Source: Rhodanobacter humi (GTDB lineage Bacteria > Pseudomonadota > Gammaproteobacteria > Xanthomonadales > Rhodanobacteraceae). From it: DNA of 64,000 nt. Of this stretch, positions 45,237 through 54,073 are shown in pieces. The stretch covers positions 1,612,001 through 1,676,000 of the forward strand of contig NZ_JBGBPY010000001.1 of the NCBI RefSeq assembly GCF_041107455.1, written 5' to 3'. The notes under the pieces were generated by a model that did no database searches, was not told the DNA's origin, and was given only the letters and a program-made list of their open reading frames with translations. Both the position numbers and the translations under genes were made by a program. The first letter of the stretch is position 1, and each line of letters begins with the position of its first letter.

Positions 45237-45659
45237 TCAAGTGCCATGGAGCTTTGCGCGGTTCCGGTCGCGGATCACCTTGGTCTCCGGCGTCTGGACC
45301 GCCTCGAATTCAGCCATCCCTATCAGCGGGCGGATTTCGGCCCCGCCTGGCCCCAGCACGCCGTCCGGTGCACGCATCACCCAGGCCATCGCCTCTTCCA
45401 TGTCTTCGACTTCCAGGATCATGAAGCCGGCGACCAGCTCCTTGGTCTCGGCGAAAGGCCCGTCGACGACGATACGGTGGGCGCCATCGGACACGATGCG
45501 CTTGCCGTTCGAGGAAGGCGTCAGGCCGCCGAGCGCGACCAGGACGCCGGCGTCGATCAACTCCTCGTTGAATTTGCTCATCGCCTCAAGCGCCGCGGGA
45601 TCGATGCTCGCGCCTTTTTCAGTGCCGTCGGTCGCCTTCCCCATCACCATCACGCGCAT
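45237..45659 (-). CDS. YciI/DGPF-domain protein
   Basis: The 140-residue protein carries the DGPF motif (HRIVVDGPFAETKELVAGFM) and a YciI-like ferredoxin fold (MRVMVMGKATDGTEKG at the start; EEAMAWVMRAPDG). Members are often linked to ECF sigma factors, but none is adjacent here. The role is unknown. No overlap with neighbours; the ABC operon promoter lies upstream on the other side. Confidence 0.88.
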   Translation of the reverse strand: MRVMVMGKATDGTEKGASIDPAALEAMSKFNEELIDAGVLVALGGLTPSSNGKRIVSDGAHRIVVDGPFAETKELVAGFMILEVEDMEEAMAWVMRAPDGVLGPGGAEIRPLIGMAEFEAVQTPETKVIRDRNRAKLHGT

Positions 45660-45889
45660 CGCCAGTCTCCTTGCCGGAGCCGGTCGCCCGGCCTTTACGG
45701 AAACGACGAACGGAGCCTTCGAAAATCGACACGCTCCTGCGCATTTTCAACGGCGGGCAGAAGCAGGCCAGCCGCCCGTGGTCGGCACCCGCGGGATGTC
45801 CGGCGTTTGCCGGAACGTGCCGGATCGCGCGAAGGCAAGCCTGCGGGCTGCGCGGAGACATCGAGCGGACTCCGGGGCCACGCGGCAGC

Positions 45890-45895
45890 TACACT
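45890..45895 (+). promoter_or_regulatory. Likely -10 box of a leaderless FAH-family transcript
   Basis: GCTACACT stands 7 bp before the ATG at 45903, similar to the uvrD and thiS arrangements. Confidence 0.4.
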
Positions 45896-45902
45896 GCCGC
45901 GC

Positions 45903-46589
45903 ATGGACTACGCCATCGCCCCGCCTCCCGTGCCCAGCCTGCCGTTCCTCGGCAGCGCGCTGCGCTTCCCGGTACGCCGCATCTTCTGCATCGGCCGCAA
46001 CTACGCCGAACACGCGAAGGAAATGGGCGCCGCCGTGGAAACCGGCCGGCCGATGTTCTTCTGCAAGCCGGCTGACGCGGTAGTGGCCGACGGCGCCGAC
46101 GTGCCCTACCCCTCCGCCACGGCCGAGCTGCACCACGAGGTGGAGATGGTGCTGGCGCTGGGCGCGGGCGGGCGCGACGTGCCGGCGGAACGCGCCGCTG
46201 CGCTGGTCTGGGGCGTGGGCGTGGGGCTGGACCTCACCCGCCGCGACCTGCAGGCGCAGGCCAAGGCCAAGGGCCACCCTTGGGACGTGGCCAAGGCCTT
46301 CGACCACTCCGCGCCGGTCTCGGCGCTGCACCAGCTGGACGGCGCCCTGCCAGGCCCCGGCACCGGCTTGCGCCTGACGGTGAACGGCGAGTTGCGCCAG
46401 CAGGCGCGGCTGGGCGAGATGATCCACGACGTGCCGCACCTCCTCGCCGCGCTGTCCACCCTGTTCGAGCTGAAGCCGGGCGACCTGGTGTTCACCGGCA
46501 CCCCCGCCGGGGTGGCCGCGCTGCAGCGCGGCGACCGCTTCCATGCCGAGCTGGCCGGTATCGCCACGCTGGATGGCCGCATCGCCTGA
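45903..46589 (+). CDS. Fumarylacetoacetate hydrolase (FAH) family protein
   Basis: The 228-residue protein has the FAH fold signatures FCIGRNYAEHAKEMG, metal-binding ELHHEVEMVLALG, GVGVGLDLTRRDLQ, KGHPWDVAKAFDHSAPVS and LVFTGTPAGVAALQRGD. Small bacterial members are acylpyruvate hydrolases or oxaloacetate decarboxylases; the exact reaction cannot be told from context. Its stop codon lies within the first of several hairpins at 46586. Confidence 0.92.
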   Translation: MDYAIAPPPVPSLPFLGSALRFPVRRIFCIGRNYAEHAKEMGAAVETGRPMFFCKPADAVVADGADVPYPSATAELHHEVEMVLALGAGGRDVPAERAAALVWGVGVGLDLTRRDLQAQAKAKGHPWDVAKAFDHSAPVSALHQLDGALPGPGTGLRLTVNGELRQQARLGEMIHDVPHLLAALSTLFELKPGDLVFTGTPAGVAALQRGDRFHAELAGIATLDGRIA

Positions 46590-46731
46590 GAGGCTATGAT
46601 TTTTCAGCCTCTCAGCCCGGCCATGGATGGCCGGACGCGAGTCTGTCACGCAAGTGACTGATTCGCGGAGGCGCGTACGGACATGCGCCGGACGCGCCGA
46701 TGGAAAATTCCACAGGATGTGGAATTTTCCA
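46586..46731. repeat. Hairpin-rich intergenic segment before mscL
   Basis: Four stems occur in 146 bp: CTGAGAGGCT/AGCCTCTCAG (46586-46615), CCGGCCAT/ATGGCCGG containing GGCCATGGATGGCC (46617-46634), GTCAC-GCAA-GTGAC (46645-46658) and a perfect AT-richer TGGAAAATTCCACA/TGTGGAATTTTCCA with a GGA loop (46701-46731). The first overlaps the FAH stop and may terminate. No ORF is credible. 46732-46838 shows nothing else definite. Confidence 0.75.
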
Positions 46732-46838
46732 CAGGCTCTGAGCCGTCGCAAGATTCTGCCGCCTGCGTTCATTCCGCGACTGCAAATGCTGCGCTAGAGT
46801 CCTCTCGCCATCCGGCATACCAATCGGGGAGAAGATCC

Positions 46839-47249
46839 ATGGGCATGATGCAGGAGTTCAAGGCGTTCGCCATGCGCGGCAACGTGATGGACATGGCCGT
46901 CGGTATCGTGATCGGCGGCGCGTTCGGCAAGATCGTCAGCTCGCTGGTCAGCGACGTGATCATGCCGCCGATCGGCGTGATCACCGGCGGCATCGACTTC
47001 TCCGCCATGAAATGGGTGCTCAAACCCGGCGACGACAGCGACCCCAAGCACAAGATCGCCGAGGTGGCGATCAACTACGGCACCTTCATCAATACCATCA
47101 TCACCTTCATCATCATCGCGTTCGCAATCTTCATGGTCATCAAGCTGATGAACCGGATGCAGAAGAAGCAGGAGGAAGCACCTGCCGCGCCGCCGGCCGA
47201 CGTGGCCCTGCTCACCGAGATCCGCGACCTGCTGAAGAACAAGCCCTGA
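46839..47249 (+). CDS. mscL: Large-conductance mechanosensitive channel MscL
   Basis: MscL opens a wide pore in the inner membrane under osmotic downshock. The 136-residue protein has [22 protein letters not shown]1 ([20 protein letters not shown]), the periplasmic loop and TM2 ([20 protein letters not shown]), and ends with the cytoplasmic helix [21 protein letters not shown] precedes the ATG. A strong hairpin follows the stop. Confidence 0.97.
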   Translation: MGMMQEFKAFAMRGNVMDMAVGIVIGGAFGKIVSSLVSDVIMPPIGVITGGIDFSAMKWVLKPGDDSDPKHKIAEVAINYGTFINTIITFIIIAFAIFMVIKLMNRMQKKQEEAPAAPPADVALLTEIRDLLKNKP

Positions 47250-47260
47250 CGCATGGAAGC

Positions 47261-47300
47261 GCGAAGGCCGGGCGCCGCGCGGCGCCCGGCCTTCGCGTTT
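47261..47300 (+). terminator. Terminator hairpin after mscL
   Basis: GCGAAGGCCGGGCGCC (47261-47276), loop GCGC, and the perfect 16-base complement (47281-47296), then GTTT. The stem is very strong but the T-run is short. Confidence 0.75.
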
Positions 47301-47378
47301 CTGCATGGCATGACTTCCGGCCTGTGCGACCCGGGGACGCCGCTGCATAATCGGGAACCCGCCGTCAGGAGTCTCCGC

Positions 47379-48815
47379 ATGCGCCGTCTTCCGCTCACCC
47401 TGCTCGCCGCCAGCCTGCTGCTCGCGGCCGGCACCGCCAGCGCCGCCGATACCGCCATCCCCGCCACGGCCGTAAAGACGGCCGAACAGCTGCGCGACCG
47501 GGCGCTAGCCGACGGCACCGCCTATGCCGTGCTGAAGTCGCTGACCACCGAGGTGGGTCCGCGCCTGGCCGGCAGCGAGGCCGACCAGCGCGCCCGCGAC
47601 TGGGCGGTGGCGAAGTTCAAGGCGCTGGGTTTCGACAAGGTCTATGTCGAGCCAGTGACCTATCCCAAGTGGGTGCGCCGCCACGAGAGCGGTGCCATCG
47701 TGGCGCCGTTCCCGCAGCCCTTCGTGCTCACCGCGCTGGGCTATTCGCCGGGCACGCCCGCGGGCGGGCTCACCGCGCAGGTGGTCGGCTTCGACAGCCT
47801 CGCCGCGCTGAAGGCCGCCGACCCGGCCGCGATCCAGGGCAAGATCGTCTACGTGGGCTTCCGCATGCAGCGCCACCAGGACGGCCATGACTACGGCATG
47901 GGCTCGATGGTGCGCGTGGCCGGCCCGGTGATCGCCGCCGCGAAGGGTGCCGCCGGCTACCTGTTGCGCTCGGCCGGCACCGACGCGCACCAGCGCATCG
48001 CCCACACCGGCGTCACCGGCTTCAAGCCCGGTGACAAGGCGATCCCCGCCGCCGCGCTCTCCAACCCCGACGCCGACCAGCTCGAACGCGCGCTGGCCTA
48101 CGGCAAGCCGGTGACGGTGAAGCTCGATCTCGACTGCGGTTTCGACGGCGACTACACCGGCGCCAACGTGATCGGCGAGATCACCGGCCGCAAGCATCCC
48201 GACCAGGTCGTCGCCATCGGCGGCCACCTGGATTCCTGGGACCCGGGCACCGGCGCGATCGACGACGGCGCCGGCATCGCCATCTCGATGGCCGCCGCCA
48301 AGCTGATCCACGACCTGCCGCAGCGCCCCGACCGCACCATCCGCGTGATCGCCTTCGCGAACGAGGAGATGGGCTTGTGGGGCGCGCGCGCCTACGCCGA
48401 CAAGCACGCGAAGGAAGTGTCGAAGTTCATGCTCGGCACCGACTCCGACCTCGGCGCCGGCAAGGTCTACCGCATGAGCGCCAGCGTGGCGCCTTACGCG
48501 CGGCCAGCCATGGCGCAGATCGCCGACGTGCTGAAGCCACTGGGCGTGGCATACGACGCCAGCCGGCCGGGCGGCGGCGGCTCCGACCTCGGCGCCATGC
48601 ACGCCAAGGGCATGGCCGCGCTCACCCTGAACCAGGACGCCACCCACTACTTCGACTGGCACCACACGCCGAACGACACGCTGGACAAGGTCGATCCCAA
48701 AGAACTGGCGCAGAACGTGGCGGTGTACGCGGCGTGGACGTACATGACCGCGCAGGCCGACGGCGATTTCGGCTCCGCGCCCGGGGCGTTCAAGAGCGAC
48801 GGCGCCGAGGAATGA
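47379..48815 (+). CDS. Secreted M28-family zinc aminopeptidase
   Basis: A signal peptide (MRRLPLTLLAASLLLAAGTA, cleaved near residue 23) precedes a PA insert domain and an M28 peptidase domain with paired-zinc ligands: IGGHLDSWDPGTGAIDDGAG, FANEEMGLWGA (catalytic Glu pair), GTDSDLGAG and the C-terminal His in FDWHHTPNDTLDKVD. The 478-residue length and motifs resemble the plasma glutamate carboxypeptidase/carboxypeptidase Q group. It should cleave peptides in the periplasm or outside the cell. It converges on the RND gene across a shared terminator. Confidence 0.93.
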   Translation: MRRLPLTLLAASLLLAAGTASAADTAIPATAVKTAEQLRDRALADGTAYAVLKSLTTEVGPRLAGSEADQRARDWAVAKFKALGFDKVYVEPVTYPKWVRRHESGAIVAPFPQPFVLTALGYSPGTPAGGLTAQVVGFDSLAALKAADPAAIQGKIVYVGFRMQRHQDGHDYGMGSMVRVAGPVIAAAKGAAGYLLRSAGTDAHQRIAHTGVTGFKPGDKAIPAAALSNPDADQLERALAYGKPVTVKLDLDCGFDGDYTGANVIGEITGRKHPDQVVAIGGHLDSWDPGTGAIDDGAGIAISMAAAKLIHDLPQRPDRTIRVIAFANEEMGLWGARAYADKHAKEVSKFMLGTDSDLGAGKVYRMSASVAPYARPAMAQIADVLKPLGVAYDASRPGGGGSDLGAMHAKGMAALTLNQDATHYFDWHHTPNDTLDKVDPKELAQNVAVYAAWTYMTAQADGDFGSAPGAFKSDGAEE

Positions 48816-48844
48816 CATCGGCGACGGCACGCGGAAACGAAAGA

Positions 48845-48867
48845 GGCGGCCCGCGGGCCGCCTTTTT
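48845..48867. terminator. Bidirectional terminator
   Basis: The palindrome GGCGGCCCGCGGGCCGCC is followed by TTTTT on the plus strand and preceded by AAAGA (TCTTT on the minus strand), between the convergent peptidase and RND genes. Confidence 0.85.
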
Positions 48868-48869
48868 CA

Positions 48870-51800
48870 TCATGGCGCCGGCAAGCTTTCCGCCGCCGGC
48901 TTGCGCTTGCTCCCGAACCGCTGCTGCAACCGATCCATGTACAGGTAGATCACCGGCGTCAGGTACAGGGTGAGCACCTGCGACACCACCAGGCCACCCA
49001 CCACGGCGAGGCCCAGCGGGCGGCGCGAGGAGGCGCCGGCGCCGATGCCCAGCGCGATCGGCAAGGTGCCGGCGAACGCAGCCATCGTCGTCATCATGAT
49101 CGGGCGGAAGCGCACGTGGCAGGCCTCGACGATGGCCTCGGCGGGCGACATGCCTTCCACGCGCTGCCGCTCCAGCGCGAAGTCGATCAGCATGATCGCG
49201 TTCTTCTTCACGATGCCGATCAGCATCACGATGCCGACGAAGGAGAACAGGTCCAGCGGCGCATGGAACAGCATCAGCGTGAGCAGCGCGCCCACGCCCG
49301 CCGCGGGCAGGCCGGAGAGGATGGTCAGCGGGTGGATGAAGCTCTCGTACAGGATGCCCAGCACCAGGTAGATCACGAACAACGCCAGCACCAGCAAGAG
49401 GCCCATGCCCTGCATCGACTGCTCGAAGGCCTGCGCGGTGCCCTGCACGCTGCCGGTGATCGAGGCGGGCAGACCGAGCTTGCGCATCGCGCCGTCGATC
49501 TCGCCCACCGCCTGGCTGAGGCTTACGCCCGGCGCGAGGTTGAACGAGATGGTCACCGCGGGCAGCTCGCCCTGATGGTTGACGGTGAGCGGCTGCGCCT
49601 TGCGCTCGAAACTGGCGACCGTGCTGAGCGGCACCAGGGTGCCGGTGTTCGAGGTGACGTAGAGCTGCGACAGGATCGCCGGGTCGTTCTGCAGCGCGTA
49701 CTTCACCTGCAGGATCACCCAGTACTGCGTGGCCGCGCCGTAGATCGTCGACACCTGGCCCTCGCCGAACGCGGTGCCCAGCGCGTTCTGCACCTGGCGC
49801 ATGCTGAGGCCCAGCGGCGCCAGCTTGGAGCGATCCACCTTGACGTCGATCGCCGGGCCGTTGAGGTCGAGGTCGCTGGTGACGTCCTGGAAACCCGGCA
49901 GCTGCGCAAACGCGGCGAGCACCTTGCCCGACTCGGCGTACAGCGCGTCGAGGTCCGTGGACTGCAGCGTGTACTGGTACTGCGCCTTCGACGCGCGCCC
50001 ACCCACCTGGATCGCCGGCGGGTTCTGCACGTAGGCGCGGATGCCCGGCACCTTGGCGAACTTCGCCCGCAGCTCCTGCATGATCTGATCGGGATCGAGC
50101 GGGCGCTCGTTCGCCGGCTTCAGCCGCATGAAGATCGAACCGTTGTTGGTGGTGGTGCGCGAGCCGCCCGAACCCACCGAGGACATGTAGGCGGCGATGT
50201 TCGGATCCTTGCCCACGATCGCCGCCAGCTGCTGCTGGCGCGCGCTCATGCCGGCGATGGAGATGTCGTCGGGGCCTTCGGTGTTGACGAACAGCTGGCC
50301 GGTGTCCCCCGCGGGAATGAAGTCCTTGTTCACCACCACGAACAGCACGGCGGTGGCGACGAGGCTCGCGAAGAACACGCCCAGCACCGTGCGCGGATGC
50401 GCCACCGCCCATCCCAGCGAGCGGTTGTAGCCGTCGCGCACGTGGTTGAAGCCGGCATCGAACCACAACGCCACGCGCGATTTCTTTTCGTGCTCAGCGT
50501 GCTTCACGAAGCGGCTGCACAGCATCGGCGTGAGCGTGATCGAGACGAAGCCGGAGATCAGGATCGCGGTGGAGATCACCACCGCGAACTCGCGGAACAG
50601 CCGGCCCACGATGCCGCCCATGAACATCACCGGCAGGAACACCGCCACCAGTGACAGCGTCATCGAGAAGATCGTGAAGCCGATCTCGGCAGAGCCCTTG
50701 ATCGAGGCCTCGTAGGGGTCCATGCCGGCCTCGACGTGGCGCACGATGTTCTCCAGCATCACGATCGCGTCGTCCACCACGAAGCCGACCACCAGGGTCA
50801 GCGCGAGCAGCGAGAGGTTGTCGAGGCTGTAGCCCAGCGCGTACATCACGCCGAAGGTGCCGATCACCGACACCGGCAGCGCCAGTGCGGGGATCAGCGT
50901 GGCCGAGGCGTTGCCGAGGAACAGGTAGATCACCAGGATCACCAGCACGCCGGCCAGCAGCAACGTGTACTGCACGTCGTCCACCGAGGAGCGGATCGAA
51001 TCGGAACGGTCGTACAGCGTCTGCAGCTGGATCGATGGCGGCAGCGTGGCCTGGAACTGCGGCAGCACCGCACGGATGCGGTCGATCGTGGCCACGGTGT
51101 TGGAACCGGGCTGGCGGTCGATCGCCAACACCACCGCGCGCTTGCCGTTGAACCAGCTCGCCACCTGGTCGTTCTGCACGCCGTCTGCGGCATGGCCGAG
51201 CTGCGACAGCGTGACCGGCGCGCCGTTGCGCCAGGCCACGATGATGTCGTTGTACGGCGCCGCCTCCTGCAACTGGCCGTTCGAGCTCACCTGCAGCAGC
51301 TGGCGCTCGCCGTTGAGCGAACCGGTGGCGAGGTTGACGTTGGCGTCCGCGATTGCCTGCTGCAGCGTGTCGATGCCGATGCCGTTCGCGGCGAGCTTCG
51401 CGGGGTCGACGCTGATGCGCACGGCGTACTTCTGTGAGCCGAACACGCTGACCTGGGCCACGCCCTCCACCATCGACAGCTCCTGCGCCAGCCGCGTCTC
51501 GCCGTATTCGTCCACGGTGGACAGCGGCAGCGTGTCGGAGCTGAGCGCGAGGTAGAGGATCGCCTTGTCCGCCGGATTCACCTTGCGGAAGGTGGGCGGC
51601 GTGGGCATGTTCGTGGGCAGCTGGCGCTGCGCCGCCGAGATCGCCGCCTGCACGTCCTGCGCGGCGCCGTCGATGTTGCGGCTGAGGTCGAAGGTCAGCG
51701 TGATCGAGGTCGAGCCCAGCGCGCTGGTCGAGGTCATCTGGCTGATGCCGGCGATGGTGGAGAACTGGTTCTCCAGCGGTGTGGCCACCGCGGTGGCCAT

Positions 51801-51983
51801 GGTCTCCGGCGAGGCGCCCGGCAGGCTCGCGCTCACCGAGATGGTAGGAAAGTCCACGTTCGGCAGCTCGTTCACCGGCAGCTTCGGATACGCGGCCACG
51901 CCGAACACGATCAGCGCGATCATCAGCAGCGCCGTCATGACGGGTCGGCGTATGCAGAGTGCCGGGAGATTCAAAGAGCCCAT
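48870..51983 (-). CDS. RND-family multidrug efflux permease (MdtB/MdtC/AcrB-like)
   Basis: The roughly 1037-residue inner-membrane proton antiporter has the RND layout of two six-helix halves with large periplasmic loops. It starts LNLPALCIRRPVMTALLMIA and shows the proton-relay Asp pair in TM4 (GFVVDDAIVMLENIVRH), FMGGIVGRLFREFAVVIS, and the second-half FVGIVMLIGIVKKNAIMLID. The sequence is closest in style to MdtB/C-type pumps. It is the last gene of a MarR-adaptor-RND operon; no outer-membrane TolC-like gene is in the window. MGSLNLP at 51983 was chosen over 51998. Confidence 0.95.
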   Translation of the reverse strand: MGSLNLPALCIRRPVMTALLMIALIVFGVAAYPKLPVNELPNVDFPTISVSASLPGASPETMATAVATPLENQFSTIAGISQMTSTSALGSTSITLTFDLSRNIDGAAQDVQAAISAAQRQLPTNMPTPPTFRKVNPADKAILYLALSSDTLPLSTVDEYGETRLAQELSMVEGVAQVSVFGSQKYAVRISVDPAKLAANGIGIDTLQQAIADANVNLATGSLNGERQLLQVSSNGQLQEAAPYNDIIVAWRNGAPVTLSQLGHAADGVQNDQVASWFNGKRAVVLAIDRQPGSNTVATIDRIRAVLPQFQATLPPSIQLQTLYDRSDSIRSSVDDVQYTLLLAGVLVILVIYLFLGNASATLIPALALPVSVIGTFGVMYALGYSLDNLSLLALTLVVGFVVDDAIVMLENIVRHVEAGMDPYEASIKGSAEIGFTIFSMTLSLVAVFLPVMFMGGIVGRLFREFAVVISTAILISGFVSITLTPMLCSRFVKHAEHEKKSRVALWFDAGFNHVRDGYNRSLGWAVAHPRTVLGVFFASLVATAVLFVVVNKDFIPAGDTGQLFVNTEGPDDISIAGMSARQQQLAAIVGKDPNIAAYMSSVGSGGSRTTTNNGSIFMRLKPANERPLDPDQIMQELRAKFAKVPGIRAYVQNPPAIQVGGRASKAQYQYTLQSTDLDALYAESGKVLAAFAQLPGFQDVTSDLDLNGPAIDVKVDRSKLAPLGLSMRQVQNALGTAFGEGQVSTIYGAATQYWVILQVKYALQNDPAILSQLYVTSNTGTLVPLSTVASFERKAQPLTVNHQGELPAVTISFNLAPGVSLSQAVGEIDGAMRKLGLPASITGSVQGTAQAFEQSMQGMGLLLVLALFVIYLVLGILYESFIHPLTILSGLPAAGVGALLTLMLFHAPLDLFSFVGIVMLIGIVKKNAIMLIDFALERQRVEGMSPAEAIVEACHVRFRPIMMTTMAAFAGTLPIALGIGAGASSRRPLGLAVVGGLVVSQVLTLYLTPVIYLYMDRLQQRFGSKRKPAAESLPAP

Positions 51984-52051
51984 CCTCTGCGCGAGCACCG
52001 CGCTTCACGGCCTACGTGCCGCCAAGCGAGCGAACCCGCACGGCACGTTCG

Positions 52052-52089
52052 CCCCCTCGCCCCGAAGGGGAGGGGGTTGGGGTGAGGGA
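52052..52089. repeat. Short family C-like palindrome, copy C6
   Basis: CCCCCTCGCCCCGAAGGGGA followed by GGGGGTTGGGGTGAGGGA. With A6 it lies in the gap between the efflux adaptor and RND genes. Confidence 0.75.
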
Positions 52090-52120
52090 CTGCGCTCGCC
52101 ACAGCCCCCATCGAAGCGCC

Positions 52121-52197
52121 GTAGGAGCGCACCCTGTGCGCGAACGCTCTTTGCACGAAATGGCGCAAAGCCAATCGCGCACAGGGTGCGCTCCTAC
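52121..52197. repeat. Family A palindromic repeat inside an operon, copy A6
   Basis: GTAGGAGCGCACCCTGTGCG and its complement enclose about 30 bp, 19 bp past the adaptor stop. Confidence 0.9.
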
Positions 52198-52215
52198 AGC
52201 GAAGCATCGCGGCGC

Positions 52216-53343
52216 TCACCCCGCCACCACCTGCACCCGCGTGCCGTTGGTCAGCAGCATCTGTCCGTCAGTGACCACCTGCTCGCCGCCGGCGAGGCCC
52301 TTCTCGATCACGATGCGGCCGCCGTTGCTGGTGCCCGCGGTGACCATGCGCTGCTGCGCCGTGCCGTCCGCGTCCACCACGAACACGAAGCTGCCGTTAG
52401 GCGAGTTCTGCAGCGCCGTCACCGGCACCGTGACCACGTCGTGCAGGCGTGCGGTGGGCAGGGTCACCTGCACGAACTGGCCGGGGGTGAGGCGGTCGTC
52501 GCCGTTGGCATAGCTCGCCTTCAGCTGGATCGTGCCGGTGCCGCTGTCCACCGCGTTGTTGATGAAGTCCAGCGTGGCCGGTATCGGTGCGGTCGTCGCG
52601 CCCGGCACCTGCACGCTCACCGCCAAGCTGCCGCGCGCGGCCGCCGCCTTGATGCCGTCCAGCGCCGATTCCGGCACGGAGAACGTCAGGTGGATCGGCC
52701 GGACCTGGTTGAGCACCACGAGGTTGGTGCTGTTCGCGCTCACCTGCGCGCCGGGATACACCAGCGGCGCGCCGGCGATGCTGTCCACCGGCGCCTTGAT
52801 CTGCGCGTAGCCGAGCTGGGTCTGCGCCATCTCCACCGCGGCCTGGTCCGCCTTCACCGAGGCGGCGTAGATGCCGACGTTCGCGCGGTAGCCGTCGTAG
52901 TCGGTCTTCGATACGTAGCCCTTGGCCAGCATCGGCGTGTAGCGGCGCAACACCTGTTCGGCATTCGCAAGCTGGGCCTGGTCCTTGGCGAGATTGCCGC
53001 GCGCCTGGTCCAGCTGCGCCTGCAGCAGGCTGGGATCGATGCGCGCGATCACCTCGCCCTGGTGCACGCGCCCGCCCGGCGTGAACGCGACCGCCTGCAG
53101 CTGGCCATTGACGCGCGACTGCACGGTCACGGTGGAATACGCCTCGGCGTAGCCGTTCACCTTCAGCGAGAGATCGAGATCGCCGCGCTCGGCCCGCGTC
53201 ACCTTCACCGGCACCGCCTGCGCGGCCGCCGGCTTGCCCGGCGCTGCCTTGTCGCGGTTCGACCAGGCGTGCGCGACCAGCGCAGCCAGCACCACCACGA
53301 CCAGCAGCGCCACGGGTTTCTTCCAGGAGATGCGCTGCGGCAT
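52216..53343 (-). CDS. RND efflux periplasmic adaptor (MdtA/AcrA-like)
   Basis: The 375-residue adaptor has one N-terminal membrane anchor (PVALLVVVVLAALVAHAW), the lipoyl halves (VAFTPGGRVHQGEVIARIDP; YAQIKAPVDSIAGAPLVYPG), a coiled-coil hairpin (about residues 100-165) and beta-barrel and membrane-proximal domains (DRLTPGQFVQVTLPTARL). It bridges the RND pump to an outer-membrane channel. It is transcribed between the MarR regulator and the pump. Confidence 0.94.
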   Translation of the reverse strand: MPQRISWKKPVALLVVVVLAALVAHAWSNRDKAAPGKPAAAQAVPVKVTRAERGDLDLSLKVNGYAEAYSTVTVQSRVNGQLQAVAFTPGGRVHQGEVIARIDPSLLQAQLDQARGNLAKDQAQLANAEQVLRRYTPMLAKGYVSKTDYDGYRANVGIYAASVKADQAAVEMAQTQLGYAQIKAPVDSIAGAPLVYPGAQVSANSTNLVVLNQVRPIHLTFSVPESALDGIKAAAARGSLAVSVQVPGATTAPIPATLDFINNAVDSGTGTIQLKASYANGDDRLTPGQFVQVTLPTARLHDVVTVPVTALQNSPNGSFVFVVDADGTAQQRMVTAGTSNGGRIVIEKGLAGGEQVVTDGQMLLTNGTRVQVVAG

Positions 53344-53433
53344 GGGGTCTCCGCTGATGGAATGCGAGCTTTCCCGTCGACCGGGGATCCGCGGCGTCAA
53401 GCGCCGGGAAATCGGCAGGAACCAAACAGGGAA

Positions 53434-53471
53434 TCAACGCGTCATGCAACGAGGCGTTGACTGTCGCGACA
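53434..53471. promoter_or_regulatory. Candidate MarR operator region
   Basis: In the 209-bp gap between marR-like and adaptor genes, TCAACGC (53434-53440) and GCGTTGA (53454-53460) form an inverted repeat with a 13-bp spacer, followed at once by the palindrome TGTCGCGACA (53462-53471). Half-sites two helical turns apart suit a dimeric winged-helix repressor. A promoter could not be fixed. Confidence 0.4.
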
Positions 53472-53552
53472 TATTTTGCGCCGAACCGGCGCCGCGTCGG
53501 CCACGACGACCGGCACTTGCCCGCGACGCCGGTTGCGGCGAATGCGGCGCGC

Positions 53553-54017
53553 CTACGGCTGGCCGGCCGGCGGCGGCTCGGTCGCGTCCAGCGCCTGCAG
53601 GTTCTCCTTGATCCGGCCGATCACTTCCAGCGCCTGCTTCAGCTCGTCGTACTCGATGCCCCGGGTGGCCTCGCCGCGCAGCACGCGCGCGATCCGCTCC
53701 ATGTCGTCCACCACGTCATGCGCCTGCGCGGTGACGTACAACCGCCACGCACGGCGGTCCCTCGGATCCGGCCGGCGCTCCACGAAGCCGGCCGCCTGCA
53801 GGCGGTCGATCACCCGGCCCACCGCGATCGGCTCCATCTCCAGCGACTCGGCCAGCTCGTTCTGGCGCATGCCCTCGCGGTAGTACAGCATCTTGGTGGC
53901 GCGCCACTGCGCGCGAGTGAGGCCAAACTTCACCGCGCGCCGGTCGAAATGCTTGCGGAACAGCAAGGTCACGTCGTTCAGCAGGTAGCCGAAGGAAAGC
54001 TCTTCCGTTTTCGCCAT
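53553..54017 (-). CDS. MarR-family transcriptional regulator
   Basis: The 154-residue protein has a MarR winged helix: RAQWRATKMLYYREGMRQNE, LAESLEMEPIAVGRVIDRLQ (recognition helix) and FVERRPDPRDRRAWRLYVT (wing). It is encoded just upstream of, and in the same direction as, the adaptor and RND genes, so it most likely represses this efflux operon and is relieved by a pump substrate. MAKTEELSFGY at 54017 was chosen. Confidence 0.93.
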   Translation of the reverse strand: MAKTEELSFGYLLNDVTLLFRKHFDRRAVKFGLTRAQWRATKMLYYREGMRQNELAESLEMEPIAVGRVIDRLQAAGFVERRPDPRDRRAWRLYVTAQAHDVVDDMERIARVLRGEATRGIEYDELKQALEVIGRIKENLQALDATEPPPAGQP

Positions 54018-54073
54018 GATGGTTGCAACCTCGCCGTCACATGCCTCAAGCATAAGCCGAAGCGCCCGTCGCC

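Noticed and set aside
46725-46733. TTTTCCACA as a DnaA box and possible origin
   Set aside because: There is only one relaxed match, lying in a hairpin, with no dnaA, dnaN or gyrB nearby and no box cluster.
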